From: JBEBVQ01 sp037190845
GTDB taxonomy: Bacteria > Bacteroidota > Bacteroidia > Chitinophagales > Chitinophagaceae
NCBI GenBank assembly: GCA_037190845.1
Contig: JBBCJI010000018.1
Coordinates: 124,001 to 188,000 of the forward strand
Reading direction: 5' to 3'
Length of the DNA stretch: 64,000 bases
Part shown: positions 35,998-45,121 of the stretch, one piece after another
Layout of the letters: every line of letters starts with the position of its first letter
How positions within the stretch are numbered: position 1 is the first letter of the stretch
Translations under genes and position numbers: made by a program
Notes under the pieces: generated by a model
Seen by the model: only the letters and a program-made list of their open reading frames with translations
Databases searched by the model: none
Told to the model about the DNA's origin: nothing

Positions 35998-36844
35998 TGG
36001 CTGGATATGGAAGGGAGTGCTGATATTGTTAACAGCAGTATATACACTGTCTTCATGTAAAACCGGCAAAAAGCCGGTACGGAAAGATGTGGCGGTGGAT
36101 AGTGTTGCCACCGCTGGCGGCGTGGTGGATTCCCTGCTGATACCTTTCCCTGCACTTAACGAAGAAAAGAAAGCATTGGTAGGGATACTGCTCCCGCTTA
36201 AAGAAAAGAAAATCCATTTTCACACATTTACCGGTAAGGCTAAAATGTTTTTTCAGGGGGGCGGTGAAAAGCATGAATTTACCGCAGGCATCCGGATGCA
36301 GAAAGACAGCGTGATTTGGGTATCTGTATCTGCATTGGGAGGCCTGGTACAGGTTGCAAGGGCCATGATCACACCCGACAGTATCCATCTGATCAATTAC
36401 CTGCAACGTGAAGTAACCATGCTCCCTGCCTCGGAAGCATCGAAATTACTGCCTGCGGACATTAACTTCGAAACGCTACAGAATCTCATTATTGGCAATC
36501 TGGTCAGCAGTAACGGTATTCCTACAGATGCAACGGACTTTGGAGGAACCTGGTCTTTACAGCTCGAAGACCGGCAATATCACCAACTGATCGCTTATAA
36601 CAAATCGGACACGACCATGCGGAGTAATCAGGTACGTACGCGGAATGCTGTACCCGAAACAGGCCTGATGATGCAGTTCGGCAACTATGAATGGGTCAGT
36701 AACCAGCGATTCCCTGTCAGCCGGGTAATCAATATTATTACGGGAGAAGACCAGTACTATCTTGATATGAATTTCAGCAATGTTATCATAGACGAGCCGA
36801 CAGATTTCCCTTTTGTGATTCCGAAGAAATATACACTGAAATAA
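35990..36844 (+). CDS. DUF4292 lipoprotein
   Basis: 284 residues; lipobox LSSC (Cys22) after a hydrophobic segment. The body has alternating strands (HFHTFTGKAKMFFQGGGEKHEFTAGIRMQKDSVIWVSVSALGGLVQVARAMITPDSIHLINYLQRE), fitting DUF4292, which may share the LolA/LolB-type open barrel. That would suggest outer-membrane lipid or lipoprotein handling (inference). Overlaps the TPR gene by 8 nt. Confidence 0.85.
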   Translation: MSSGWIWKGVLILLTAVYTLSSCKTGKKPVRKDVAVDSVATAGGVVDSLLIPFPALNEEKKALVGILLPLKEKKIHFHTFTGKAKMFFQGGGEKHEFTAGIRMQKDSVIWVSVSALGGLVQVARAMITPDSIHLINYLQREVTMLPASEASKLLPADINFETLQNLIIGNLVSSNGIPTDATDFGGTWSLQLEDRQYHQLIAYNKSDTTMRSNQVRTRNAVPETGLMMQFGNYEWVSNQRFPVSRVINIITGEDQYYLDMNFSNVIIDEPTDFPFVIPKKYTLK

Positions 36845-36887
36845 TGTACGCTGTTCGGCATTGCCTCGTCACGTATCATACCGTGCT

Positions 36888-36895
36888 TATATTTG
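36888..36895 (+). promoter_or_regulatory. -7 box adjoining the miaE start
   Basis: TATATTTG with only four bases before ATG 36900; transcription would begin at or next to the start codon (leaderless mRNA). Confidence 0.55.
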
Positions 36896-36899
36896 CACT

Positions 36900-37502
36900 A
36901 TGAGCACTACAGAAAATACCATACTTGGACTGAAAATGCCTACGGATCCCCGGTGGACAGATCTGGCTGCTCTGTCGCTTGAAGAAATACTGACGGATCA
37001 TGCCTTCTGTGAGCAGAAAGCGGCCACGCAGTGCATCTCCCTCATCCAGCGTTATCCCGAAAAAACAGAGCTGGTGAATGCACTCGCGCCTATCGTCACG
37101 GAAGAATGGGGACATTTCCGGATGGTATGGGCAGAGCTTAAGAAAAGAGGCTACCAGCTTGGCCGCCAGCGCAAAGACGACTATGTAAACCTGCTCCTGC
37201 AGCACGAGCCTAAGGGTATCTCTGCCGAAGAAAAGCTACTCCACAAGCTCATGATCTGCGCTCTGATCGAGGCGCGGAGCTGCGAAAGGTTCCGCCTGCT
37301 TTCCGAAGAGCTTGACGACGCTTCGCTACGCAGCTTTTACTACAAATTCATGGTATCTGAAGCCGGTCATTACCGCCTCTTCATAGATCTGGCTAACGCA
37401 TATTTCCCTGCAGATAACGTACGTACAGCCTGGCAGCAATGGCTGCACACTGAAGAGAAAATTTTGCAGCAACTTGCTCCGCGCGGCGACAGAATGCACT
37501 AA
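36900..37502 (+). CDS. miaE: tRNA-(ms2io6A37) hydroxylase
   Basis: 200 residues from MSTTENTILG (the frame is open to 36861 but the promoter lies there). A di-iron ferritin-like fold: DHAFCEQKAA, ITEEWGHFRMV-type E..H motif (VTEEWGHFRMVWAEL), LIEARSCERF and VSEAGHYRLF, matching the MiaE Fe-binding Glu/His pairs. Hydroxylates the isopentenyl chain of ms2i6A37 in tRNA. Confidence 0.92.
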   Translation: MSTTENTILGLKMPTDPRWTDLAALSLEEILTDHAFCEQKAATQCISLIQRYPEKTELVNALAPIVTEEWGHFRMVWAELKKRGYQLGRQRKDDYVNLLLQHEPKGISAEEKLLHKLMICALIEARSCERFRLLSEELDDASLRSFYYKFMVSEAGHYRLFIDLANAYFPADNVRTAWQQWLHTEEKILQQLAPRGDRMH

Positions 37503-37543
37503 CAGGATATATAGTGGCAACAACCGTCTGCTATTGATTACAG

Positions 37544-37621
37544 GTCATGCTGAAGAAGGAAGGATCCCAGATAATGAGGGATCTCCAACGTTTTGTGGGA
37601 TGCTTCCTTCTTCAGCATGAC
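37544..37621. repeat. GTCATGCTGAAGAAGGAAG inverted repeat (78 bp)
   Basis: Left arm 37544-37569 pairs with 37596-37621 with one mismatch (about 26 bp). It lies just downstream of miaE and may double as its terminator. It belongs to a repeat type I know as common between genes in this phylum. Confidence 0.7.
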
Positions 37622-37739
37622 AAACGTCCCATAACAAAGTACAGTTATAAACCGTCAACCAATACACAGAGTTATAAGTATTGCATGTTCTCCGGACAAT
37701 TATATAAAAATCCGGAGGCTGCATTATTAAAATTTTTAC

Positions 37740-37771
37740 TTGCGAAATCTCCTTCTTCTTCCTTACCTTTG
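37740..37771 (+). promoter_or_regulatory. promoter of the SRP RNA gene
   Basis: TTG at 37740-37742, 21-bp spacer, TACCTTTG at 37764-37771, six bases before the RNA 5' end. Confidence 0.75.
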
Positions 37772-37776
37772 CCGCC

Positions 37777-37874
37777 CTGGCAAGTCTTATACGGCCAGCT
37801 CCTGCTGAATCCCCCAGGACAGGAATGTAGCAAGGGTAGGCGGTTGTAGCGGCGCGATGTAAGTAACTTGCCAG
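37777..37874 (+). ncRNA. ffs: signal recognition particle RNA (small type)
   Basis: The closing stem CTGGCAAGT/ACTTGCCAG brackets about 98 nt holding the SRP domain IV signature: CCCCCAGGACAGGAATGTAG then CAAGGGTAGGCGG, the Bacteroidota version of the Ffh-binding asymmetric loop. A T-run (37875-37881) after the stem is the terminator. An ORF track through it (37547-37849) is spurious. The RNA binds Ffh and targets membrane proteins. Confidence 0.93.
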
Positions 37875-37956
37875 TTTTTTTATTCCAGGTAATGATTACC
37901 ATCCCGTTGTCTGATAATCCTTCTCAGCAAACATCGGCTAATAAAACAGATCCATT

Positions 37957-38051
37957 AATTTGAAAATTTGGGAATGTGCCAATTTGAAAATGTCCGTGTT
38001 ATGTAGGCGGTAAGCATTGCCCTCATTTTCAAATTCTCAAATTTTCAAATT
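37957..38051. repeat. AATTTGAAAAT palindromic repeat, copy 4
   Basis: Left half AATTTGAAAATTTGGGAATG then GCCAATTTGAAAATGTCC; right half ATTTTCAAATT repeated twice. Near-identical to the reverse complement of the copy at 30125. It lies upstream of the M1 peptidase gene. Confidence 0.78.
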
Positions 38052-38110
38052 CACACATCTGCCACATCTAATTGATCATATTATCTGCTTAATGTAATAG
38101 CTTCGCTTTC

Positions 38111-39727
38111 ATGAATTGCCGCTCCTTATTGACCGTAGCCCTGAGTATGTTTTGCCTGATGCATGGCATAGCCGCTACACGACAGGATTCCCTGCGTGGT
38201 GGCAACGGACATGGCCGTGCCTGGTGGGATGTGCAGCATTACGACCTTACGATAAAAACAGACACTGCATCAGAACAGATATCCGGGTATAATAAAATGA
38301 CCCTGCGGGTACGGTCATCTGCAGGTGACAGCCTGCAGTTGGATCTGCAGGACCCGATGCTGCTCGATAGTGTGTTGTATGAAGGCAAAAAGCTGGTTGT
38401 CAAAAAAGAAGGAAATGTATGGTGGGTGATATACCCTTTTCACCGGTGGCCAGTTGGTACGGAGCATCAGATCTCGGCCTTTTATCATGGTCGGCCAAAA
38501 GAAGCCAAAATACCGCCCTGGGATGGTGGTTTTATCCGCACCAGAGACAGTACCGGCAAACCCTGGATGGCCGTAGCCTGCCAGGGACTTGGTGCAAGTA
38601 GCTGGTGGCCTTGCAAAGATCATCAGGCGGATGAACCGAACCGGGGCATGAACATCCGTTTTATTACCAATAACCCTTACCCTGTTGTATCCAATGGTCG
38701 TTTGATAGCACACGAAGAGACACAAGGATACCATGACTGGCGATGGCAGATGAAGGCCCCGATCAACACTTACAATACCACATTTTACATTGGCGACTAC
38801 ATCCACTGGCAGGATACCCTGATGGGAGAAAATGGCAGACTGGAATTGAGCTTTTATGCGCTGCGCCATAACGAGGCAAAAGCACGGGAGCAGTTTTCGG
38901 TCGTAAAGCCTATGCTGCATTGCTTTGAGCACTGGATGGGACCTTATCCTTTTTATATGGACGGCTACAAACTCGTGGAAGCGCCTTACCTCGGCATGGA
39001 GCACCAAAGTGCTGTCGCTTACGGTAACGAATATAAAATGGGGTATAAAGGCGCAGACCGCAGCGGAACAGGGATAGGTATGTTATTCGACTTCATCATC
39101 GTGCATGAAAGCGGGCATGAATGGTTTGGTAACAGCATTACTGCTGCAGATGTTGCCGACAACTGGATCCATGAAGGATTTACAACCTATACCGAAGCCC
39201 TGTTTGCCGAATGCCTGCTCGGAAAAGAAAAGGCATTTACCTATACCCGTGGCGAATGGAAAAACATCCGGAACGACCGCCCCGTCGTCGGGGAGTACGG
39301 AGTACACGATGCCGGATCCGGCGACAAATATGACAAAGGCGCTGCCGTTGTGCACATGATCCGTGTGTTGCTCAATGACGACGAACGGTTTCGCTTATTG
39401 CTACGGGCGATAAGTCATACATTCTATCATAAAACAGTATCCTCACAGGAGATCGAAGATTTTATCAACAGATTTACAGGCTACAATTTCACGCCTTTAT
39501 TTGATCAATATCTGCGCACCAACCAGATACCGGAATTTGAATATTTCATTAAAAATAAACAGCTTTTTTATCGTTTTAATCATGTAATACCGGGCTTCAG
39601 CCTGCCCCTCCGTATCCGCAACAGGAAGCGTACCGAAGTGATCACCGTCACCTCCGAATGGCAGCATATTTATTGGAAGAGCGGATATGATCTACATTTC
39701 TCCGGCGATTTCCTGCTCCGGAAATGA
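38111..39727 (+). CDS. M1 family metallopeptidase (aminopeptidase)
   Basis: 538 residues with a signal peptide (cleavage near IAATRQ). The N-terminal beta domain precedes a GAMEN-like LGMEHQSAVAYGN and the zinc motif HESGHEW with the third ligand in WIHEGFTTYTEAL (HExxH-x18-E). No C-terminal ARM-like domain is visible beyond a ~60-residue tail, so it is the short M1 form. Exported peptide digestion. Confidence 0.92.
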   Translation: MNCRSLLTVALSMFCLMHGIAATRQDSLRGGNGHGRAWWDVQHYDLTIKTDTASEQISGYNKMTLRVRSSAGDSLQLDLQDPMLLDSVLYEGKKLVVKKEGNVWWVIYPFHRWPVGTEHQISAFYHGRPKEAKIPPWDGGFIRTRDSTGKPWMAVACQGLGASSWWPCKDHQADEPNRGMNIRFITNNPYPVVSNGRLIAHEETQGYHDWRWQMKAPINTYNTTFYIGDYIHWQDTLMGENGRLELSFYALRHNEAKAREQFSVVKPMLHCFEHWMGPYPFYMDGYKLVEAPYLGMEHQSAVAYGNEYKMGYKGADRSGTGIGMLFDFIIVHESGHEWFGNSITAADVADNWIHEGFTTYTEALFAECLLGKEKAFTYTRGEWKNIRNDRPVVGEYGVHDAGSGDKYDKGAAVVHMIRVLLNDDERFRLLLRAISHTFYHKTVSSQEIEDFINRFTGYNFTPLFDQYLRTNQIPEFEYFIKNKQLFYRFNHVIPGFSLPLRIRNRKRTEVITVTSEWQHIYWKSGYDLHFSGDFLLRK

Positions 39728-39820
39728 CGGCATACCCCCTACACAGCTCCGGTACCAGCCAGGTGACCCCATGTGGATTAAATCTGAATAAAACATCCGT
39801 ATTAAAGCCCTGAGTCGGAC

Positions 39821-39828
39821 TATATTTG
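39821..39828 (+). promoter_or_regulatory. -7 box adjoining the mutS start
   Basis: TATATTTG, six bases before ATG 39835; predicts a leaderless or near-leaderless mutS mRNA. The last three bases form an in-frame TTG that could be mistaken for the start. Confidence 0.55.
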
Positions 39829-39834
39829 CGTAGC

Positions 39835-42453
39835 ATGGCTAAGAAAGAACTGAAAGAAACTCCATTGATGAAGCAGCACGGGGAGATCAAGGCAAAATAC
39901 CCCGATGCCGTATTATTATTCCGTGTGGGCGACTTCTACGAAACCTTCGGTGAAGATGCGCTTGTTGCTGCACGTGTGCTGGGCATTACCCTTACAAAGC
40001 GGGCCAATGGTTCAGCTTCCAGCATTGAGCTGGCCGGGTTCCCCCATCATGCCCTCGAAACCTATCTGCACAAGCTGGTGAAAGCCGGTCATCGCGTGGC
40101 TATCTGCGACCAGTTGGAAGATCCAAAAGCCGCAAAAGGGATCGTAAAACGGGGCGTTACCGAATTGGTGACGCCTGGTGTGGCTACCAGTGACAAGCTG
40201 CTGGAACATAAAACCAATAACTACCTTGCTGCCGTATGGCTCGGCGAACCGGAATGCGGCGTTGCATTCCTTGATATTTCCACCGGTGAATTTTTTGTAG
40301 CACAGGGCGGCATTGAATACACGGACAAACTGCTGCAAAGCTTCCAGCCTTCGGAAGTGCTGGTGTCTAAAGCACACCTGAAGCGGTTCCGGGAGCAAGT
40401 GGACAATAAAGTATACACGTTTGCGCTGGATGAATGGATATTCCAGCGTCAGTATACATACGACCTGCTGCTCGAACATTTCCGGACGAAATCCCTTAAG
40501 GGCTTTGGCGTGGAGGATATGGACACCGCCATTACTGCTGCCGGCGCCGTACTGCATTACCTGAAAGATACCGAACATGCCAACCTCCGCCATATCAACA
40601 GCCTGCAACGGATTGTGCCGGACGGCTTTTTATGGATGGACCGGTTTACGATCCGCAATCTGGAGCTGCTCGGCAGCAGCAATGAAAAAGGTGTCAACCT
40701 GTTGCAGGCGATTGACCGTACCCAGTCGCCCATGGGCGCACGCCTGATGAAACGATGGCTACTCTTTCCGCTGGCGGATATCGGGCAGATCACACAACGG
40801 CAGGAACTGGTCAGCATGCTGATCAAAGACCGGGAGCTGGCGGAATCGCTTACCCGGCTGGTGAAGCAAACCGGCGATGTGGAACGGCTTGCCGGAAAGA
40901 TCCCCCTCCGTAAAGCTGGTCCGAGAGAAGTATTGCAACTGGGGCGGAGCATCGGCCTGATGGAAGAAGTGAAGATCATTTGTACCGGCACCGATGATGA
41001 AAACCTGATCCGGCTTGCGGCGCCCCTGCAGCCGCTGACGGAGATACGGGAACGTATCTGTGCGGTGATTTCCGAAGATGCGCCCGCGCTTGCGGTAAAG
41101 GGGAATATGATCCGCGACGGGATACATGAAGAACTGGACAAGCTGCGTCATATTTCCCGGAGCGGTAAGGAGTATCTCATGCAGATCCAGCAAAAAGAGG
41201 CGCAGCAAACAGGAATCACTTCCCTGAAGATCGCTTACAACAACGTGTTCGGATATTACTTAGAAGTAACGCACACACATAAAGATAAAGTACCCGCAGA
41301 CTGGATACGCAAACAAACGCTGGCCAACGCTGAACGGTACATTACGCCTGAGCTGAAAGAGTACGAAGAAAAAATACTGGGTGCCGAAGAAAAGATACTC
41401 GCCTACGAACAGGAAATATATCAGGAACTACTTGCCGCCATTGAGCCGTATATCGCCGATATACAGGTCAATGCACAGGTCATAGCCCGTATAGACTGCC
41501 TGGCCTCATTTGCTGCCGTAGCGAAACAATACAACTATCACAGACCGGCATTACAGGAAGGATCGGGGCTTGAAATTAAAAACGGAAGGCATCCCGTCAT
41601 CGAACAGCAGCTGCCGCCGGGAGAAAGTTATGTGGCCAACGATACATTCCTGGATAAAGAAAATCAGCAGGTGATCATCCTTACCGGTCCGAATATGAGT
41701 GGTAAATCCGCGTTGCTGCGGCAGACGGCGATCATTACTCTGATGGCGCATATGGGCAGCTTCGTACCAGCCGACGCCGCTACGATCGGCCTGACGGATA
41801 AAATATTCACACGGGTGGGTGCCTCCGATAATCTCAGCGGTGGTGAAAGTACTTTTATGGTGGAGATGAACGAAACGGCGGGTATCATCAACAACATCAG
41901 CGAACGCAGCCTGGTGCTGCTCGATGAAATAGGACGTGGCACCAGTACCTATGACGGAATTTCCATAGCCTGGTCTATTGTTGAGCACCTGCACAATCAT
42001 CCCGCAAAGCCTAAAACGCTTTTTGCCACCCATTATCACGAACTGAACGAGTTGGAAAACCAGCTACCCCGTGTAAAGAACTACCACATCACCCACCAGG
42101 AAACGGGTAATAAGGTGATCTTTCTCCGGAAGCTCGCGCCGGGCGGCAGCCGCCATAGCTTCGGCATCCAGGTGGCGCGAATGGCAGGTATGCCGCCGGC
42201 ATTGCTGGAGCGTGCGGAAGAGGTGCTGGCCACATTGGAAGAAAAACATGCTGCTACCGGTGGCGATACCATGCAGCAGGTCAAAAAAATAACAAAGACA
42301 CAAAATTTCCAACTCAATATATTCGACGGGCTTACGGACGACCTGCGCCGTGTGCAACAGGTGCTGGATAATACGGATGTCAATACACTCACACCCGTGG
42401 AAGCGCTTCTGAAACTAAACGAACTGAAGGAAATTGTGAAGCAGTATAGATGA
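39835..42453 (+). CDS. mutS: DNA mismatch repair protein MutS
   Basis: ~872 residues. The mismatch-reading F-x-E motif is in GDFYETFGEDA. The connector, core and clamp domains are intact, and the ATPase has Walker A GPNMSGKSALLRQ, VGASDNLSGGESTFMVEM (signature), Walker B LVLLDEIGRGTSTYDG and the ATHYHEL H-loop. ATG 39835 (MAKKELKETP) is preferred over TTG 39826, which belongs to the promoter box. mutL is not in the window. Confidence 0.97.
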   Translation: MAKKELKETPLMKQHGEIKAKYPDAVLLFRVGDFYETFGEDALVAARVLGITLTKRANGSASSIELAGFPHHALETYLHKLVKAGHRVAICDQLEDPKAAKGIVKRGVTELVTPGVATSDKLLEHKTNNYLAAVWLGEPECGVAFLDISTGEFFVAQGGIEYTDKLLQSFQPSEVLVSKAHLKRFREQVDNKVYTFALDEWIFQRQYTYDLLLEHFRTKSLKGFGVEDMDTAITAAGAVLHYLKDTEHANLRHINSLQRIVPDGFLWMDRFTIRNLELLGSSNEKGVNLLQAIDRTQSPMGARLMKRWLLFPLADIGQITQRQELVSMLIKDRELAESLTRLVKQTGDVERLAGKIPLRKAGPREVLQLGRSIGLMEEVKIICTGTDDENLIRLAAPLQPLTEIRERICAVISEDAPALAVKGNMIRDGIHEELDKLRHISRSGKEYLMQIQQKEAQQTGITSLKIAYNNVFGYYLEVTHTHKDKVPADWIRKQTLANAERYITPELKEYEEKILGAEEKILAYEQEIYQELLAAIEPYIADIQVNAQVIARIDCLASFAAVAKQYNYHRPALQEGSGLEIKNGRHPVIEQQLPPGESYVANDTFLDKENQQVIILTGPNMSGKSALLRQTAIITLMAHMGSFVPADAATIGLTDKIFTRVGASDNLSGGESTFMVEMNETAGIINNISERSLVLLDEIGRGTSTYDGISIAWSIVEHLHNHPAKPKTLFATHYHELNELENQLPRVKNYHITHQETGNKVIFLRKLAPGGSRHSFGIQVARMAGMPPALLERAEEVLATLEEKHAATGGDTMQQVKKITKTQNFQLNIFDGLTDDLRRVQQVLDNTDVNTLTPVEALLKLNELKEIVKQYR

Positions 42454-42525
42454 TGTGATAGATGTAGGGGATGTGTTTCTACATTACAAGCACATCTGTC
42501 ACATCTCACACATCAAACACATCTA
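42449..42525. repeat. GATGTG/CACATC palindrome, copy 1
   Basis: TAGATGATGTG, GATAGATGTAGGGGATGTG on the left face CACATCTGTCACATCTCACA and CATC units on the right. It includes the mutS stop codon. A related palindrome lies at 44532. Confidence 0.65.
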
Positions 42526-43065
42526 TTACTTCTTCTTAATAAAAATGACCGTATAGTACTTGTACCCGTTTTTGGCCTGTGCGATACCTACACCTGCATA
42601 GTTGTAATCGCCTTCGATATTTTCCCGGTGGCCATCGCTATTGAGCCAGTTATGCACTACAGATCCGGCCCCTTTGGGACTGAATGCCACATTCTCCGAA
42701 CCGCTGTTTGCGGGGGCTAATTGTTTAAGTAACTTCCCGATCCGGTCATCAAATCCGGCATGACCAAATGGTATCTTACCCTGTGCCATTCTCAGACTGT
42801 GATCATAAGATGCCGTACTGATTATCTCATTCATCACCAACGGGGTCTTGCCCAGACTGCTGCGATATTTGTTGATCAGATTGAGTATGGTTACTTCTTC
42901 CCGTACGGCTCCTGATTTCTGTTCCTGCTTTTTATTTTTCTTTTGTGCCTGTACTTCACACGGGCACACACTGCCCATCAAAAAGACAAAAAGAATAAAG
43001 AACACAACAGATGCGTGCTGCATCCTTGTCCGTATGGATATATTACGATGCATCATCCTGTTCAT
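42526..43065 (-). CDS. exported CAP (SCP/PR1) domain protein
   Basis: 179 residues: hydrophobic signal with Cys near VCPC, basic KKNKK linker, then a CAP domain (LLNLINKYRSSLGKTPLVMN, MAQGKIPFGHAGFDDRIG, SENVAFSPKGAGSVVHNWLNSDGHRENIEGDYNYAGVGIA). The catalytic-like His/Glu cavity residues (GHAGF, SENVA, DGHREN) are present. Activity unknown. Several Mets (43065, 43056, 43053, 43023) are possible starts; the first overlap the upstream gene. Confidence 0.85.
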   Translation of the reverse strand: MNRMMHRNISIRTRMQHASVVFFILFVFLMGSVCPCEVQAQKKNKKQEQKSGAVREEVTILNLINKYRSSLGKTPLVMNEIISTASYDHSLRMAQGKIPFGHAGFDDRIGKLLKQLAPANSGSENVAFSPKGAGSVVHNWLNSDGHRENIEGDYNYAGVGIAQAKNGYKYYTVIFIKKK

Positions 43066-44356
43066 CGGGTAATTTCAGTTCAAGCGTTTCAACGGAATTC
43101 CGGTACATTTTCAGTATCCTTGCTTCATATGCCCCAAGCGGAAGCACATCTCCTTCTCTGATCTCATTAGAGAACAGGTAAGCAATCAGCCCGGACAAGG
43201 TATCATAATGCTCACTTTCTTCAAGACGGTAGGGCAGGTATTTGTTAATATCCGACAGGTTGCGATGAGCGGTAATGATAAATGTATTATCACCTGTTCG
43301 CTCCACATACGGCTTTTCATTATCGTATTCATCCTGTATTTCACCAACCAGCTCTTCCAGAATATCTTCCATGGTGACAATACCAGCCACATCACCGATC
43401 TCGTTGGTAACAATAGCCATCTGGATATGCTTTTTCTGGAAGTCTTTGAGCAGATCCTTGATCTTCATACTGCCGGGTATAAAATAGGCCTTCCGTATCA
43501 GTGGAATGATACCTGCTTCACGCCCGCCGTCTTCCATATAGCGCTTCATCAGGTCTTTGGTATGGATAATACCTGTGATGTCGTCAATTGTTTCTGTATA
43601 CACCGGATAGCGAGAATAACCTTCCGTTACAGCAATATCTATGGCTTCCCTTACAGTTAGCGCTGTGTGCAGCGCTGTGACGTTCTTGCGCAATGTTTGA
43701 ATATCGGATACGCGGCGGTCGTCGAAATCAAAAACATTCTGTATCAGCTCCCGTTCTGTTTCTTCAATAGCACCGCCTTCCTGGCTTTCTGTAATGATCA
43801 TTTTCAACTCCTCTTCTGTATGGATTTCAGAACCATGCATCGGCTTGATCCCGATCAGGCGGAGCAGGAAGTTGGCAAATCCGTTCAGCGTCCAGATAAA
43901 GGGGCGGAATATGAAATAGAAGATGCGCAGTGGCCAGGCAAGTGCAAATGTAGTAGTAGTCGGGTGACGTATGGCAATAGATTTTGGAGCCAATTCACCA
44001 AAAACGATATGCAGAATAGTAATGGTAATGAATGCTACAGGTAAGGCTACACTTTTTGCAGTAGCTTCACTCAGGTTCAGGTGCAATGCATTGAAGATCC
44101 TCAATATAACACTGGCCACTACTTTCTCTCCTACCCAGCCCAATCCAAGACTGGCAAGAGTAATACCTAATTGTGTGGCAGCCAGGTAGGCGTCAAGGTT
44201 AACAACAATCTTTTTAGCAGCTGCTGACAATCGCTTGTTTACAACCGCTTTTACTTCGATTTGAGAAGACCTGACTTTTACGATAGCAAATTCGGCAGCA
44301 ACAAAAAAACCATTCAGGGCAACCAGAAAAAGAGTCAGTAAAATGTCGGGTATCAT
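43043..44356 (-). CDS. HlyC/CorC family transporter (CNNM/DUF21, CBS)
   Basis: 437 residues: DUF21 domain with 3-4 membrane helices (LTLFLVALNGFFVAAEFAIVKVR; HIVFGELAPKSIAIRHP), a CBS pair (RYPVYTETIDDITGIIHTKDLMKR and MAIVTNEIGDVAGIVTMEDILEELVGEI) and the C-terminal CorC_HlyC domain. Probable Mg2+/Co2+ transport or regulation. Confidence 0.92.
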   Translation of the reverse strand: MIPDILLTLFLVALNGFFVAAEFAIVKVRSSQIEVKAVVNKRLSAAAKKIVVNLDAYLAATQLGITLASLGLGWVGEKVVASVILRIFNALHLNLSEATAKSVALPVAFITITILHIVFGELAPKSIAIRHPTTTTFALAWPLRIFYFIFRPFIWTLNGFANFLLRLIGIKPMHGSEIHTEEELKMIITESQEGGAIEETERELIQNVFDFDDRRVSDIQTLRKNVTALHTALTVREAIDIAVTEGYSRYPVYTETIDDITGIIHTKDLMKRYMEDGGREAGIIPLIRKAYFIPGSMKIKDLLKDFQKKHIQMAIVTNEIGDVAGIVTMEDILEELVGEIQDEYDNEKPYVERTGDNTFIITAHRNLSDINKYLPYRLEESEHYDTLSGLIAYLFSNEIREGDVLPLGAYEARILKMYRNSVETLELKLPDEQDDAS

Positions 44357-44708
44357 ACTTGGATGAACATTTCACAACAAACATACCACTACAATCGCAA
44401 TCCGTCAATTATTAAATTCCCCATTATCAGTTTTTTAAAAAAAAGACACCTATACATTATTCGTAACTAAATAAATACTAACCAGTTGAAGAAAACACAC
44501 CTTTTTCCTGCTAAACATAAAAGACTATTCAAATGTGACAAATATATTGGATGTGGAAAATGTGATAAACACATTCCTCACATTCAGCAACCTGTCACAT
44601 TAATTTGATTGTTTCCAGAAACATTGCTAACATATTGTTAAATGCCCATTTGAATATATAAACGGCTCAAACTTTGTTCATGCATTATACAGATCAAGAG
44701 GAAATATC
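44357..44708. other. AT-rich intergenic region with palindrome
   Basis: About 350 bp between divergent genes. It contains the GATGTG palindrome copy 2 (44532-44601) and otherwise no ORF or RNA I can identify. The promoters of both flanking genes must be here. Confidence 0.5.
44532..44601. repeat. GATGTG/CACATC palindrome, copy 2
   Basis: AATGTGACA (44532-44540) pairs with TGTCACATT (44593-44601), with inner GGATGTGG/CCTCACATT-type units. Same style as 42449. Confidence 0.6.
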
Positions 44709-45071
44709 ATGGAAAAACCTACCATACTGATGGTGGATAATGATGCGGAAACCCTGTCTACAGGTGCTTCGCTGCTGCAAGAGAAGGGTTTCCCGGTATG
44801 CCCGGTAAACACTGCTGAAGCCTTTGCCGAAGCATTAAAGAGGATCAGCCCCGGCGTCATTATCATCAACACCTATGCAGGCTCCCCGATCACAGGCAGA
44901 ATCATGCACGAGATCAATGTCCATGACCATTGCCGGTACACACCTGTCATATGCTATTTTGCGGATGAGGGTATATACCTGCTCAAAAGAAAGATTGAAG
45001 ACGGACGGATGGAATACCAGTCTATCAGGAGCGAAAAGATGGATACGGTACTGCAGGCGGCTTTGGGTTGA
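44709..45071 (+). CDS. receiver-like protein lacking the phospho-acceptor Asp (1 of 2)
   Basis: 120 residues with a receiver-like fold: TILMVDNDAETLSTGASLLQEKGFPV (acidic DND pocket kept), then VIIINTYAG, where the phosphorylated Asp of a normal receiver is Asn, then TPVICYFADE with no clear Thr switch and no conserved Lys after. It is a stand-alone pseudo-receiver. It is followed 50 bp later by a paralogue and then a convergent histidine kinase. Confidence 0.75.
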   Translation: MEKPTILMVDNDAETLSTGASLLQEKGFPVCPVNTAEAFAEALKRISPGVIIINTYAGSPITGRIMHEINVHDHCRYTPVICYFADEGIYLLKRKIEDGRMEYQSIRSEKMDTVLQAALG

Positions 45072-45121
45072 CAGTGGCATGACTTTTTACCTTATTAAGA
45101 AGACATTAAATCAAGTATTGT

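Noticed and set aside
37547..37849. Plus-strand ORF of 100 codons over the SRP RNA gene
   Set aside because: It runs across an inverted repeat and the ffs promoter and RNA, and has no coding character.
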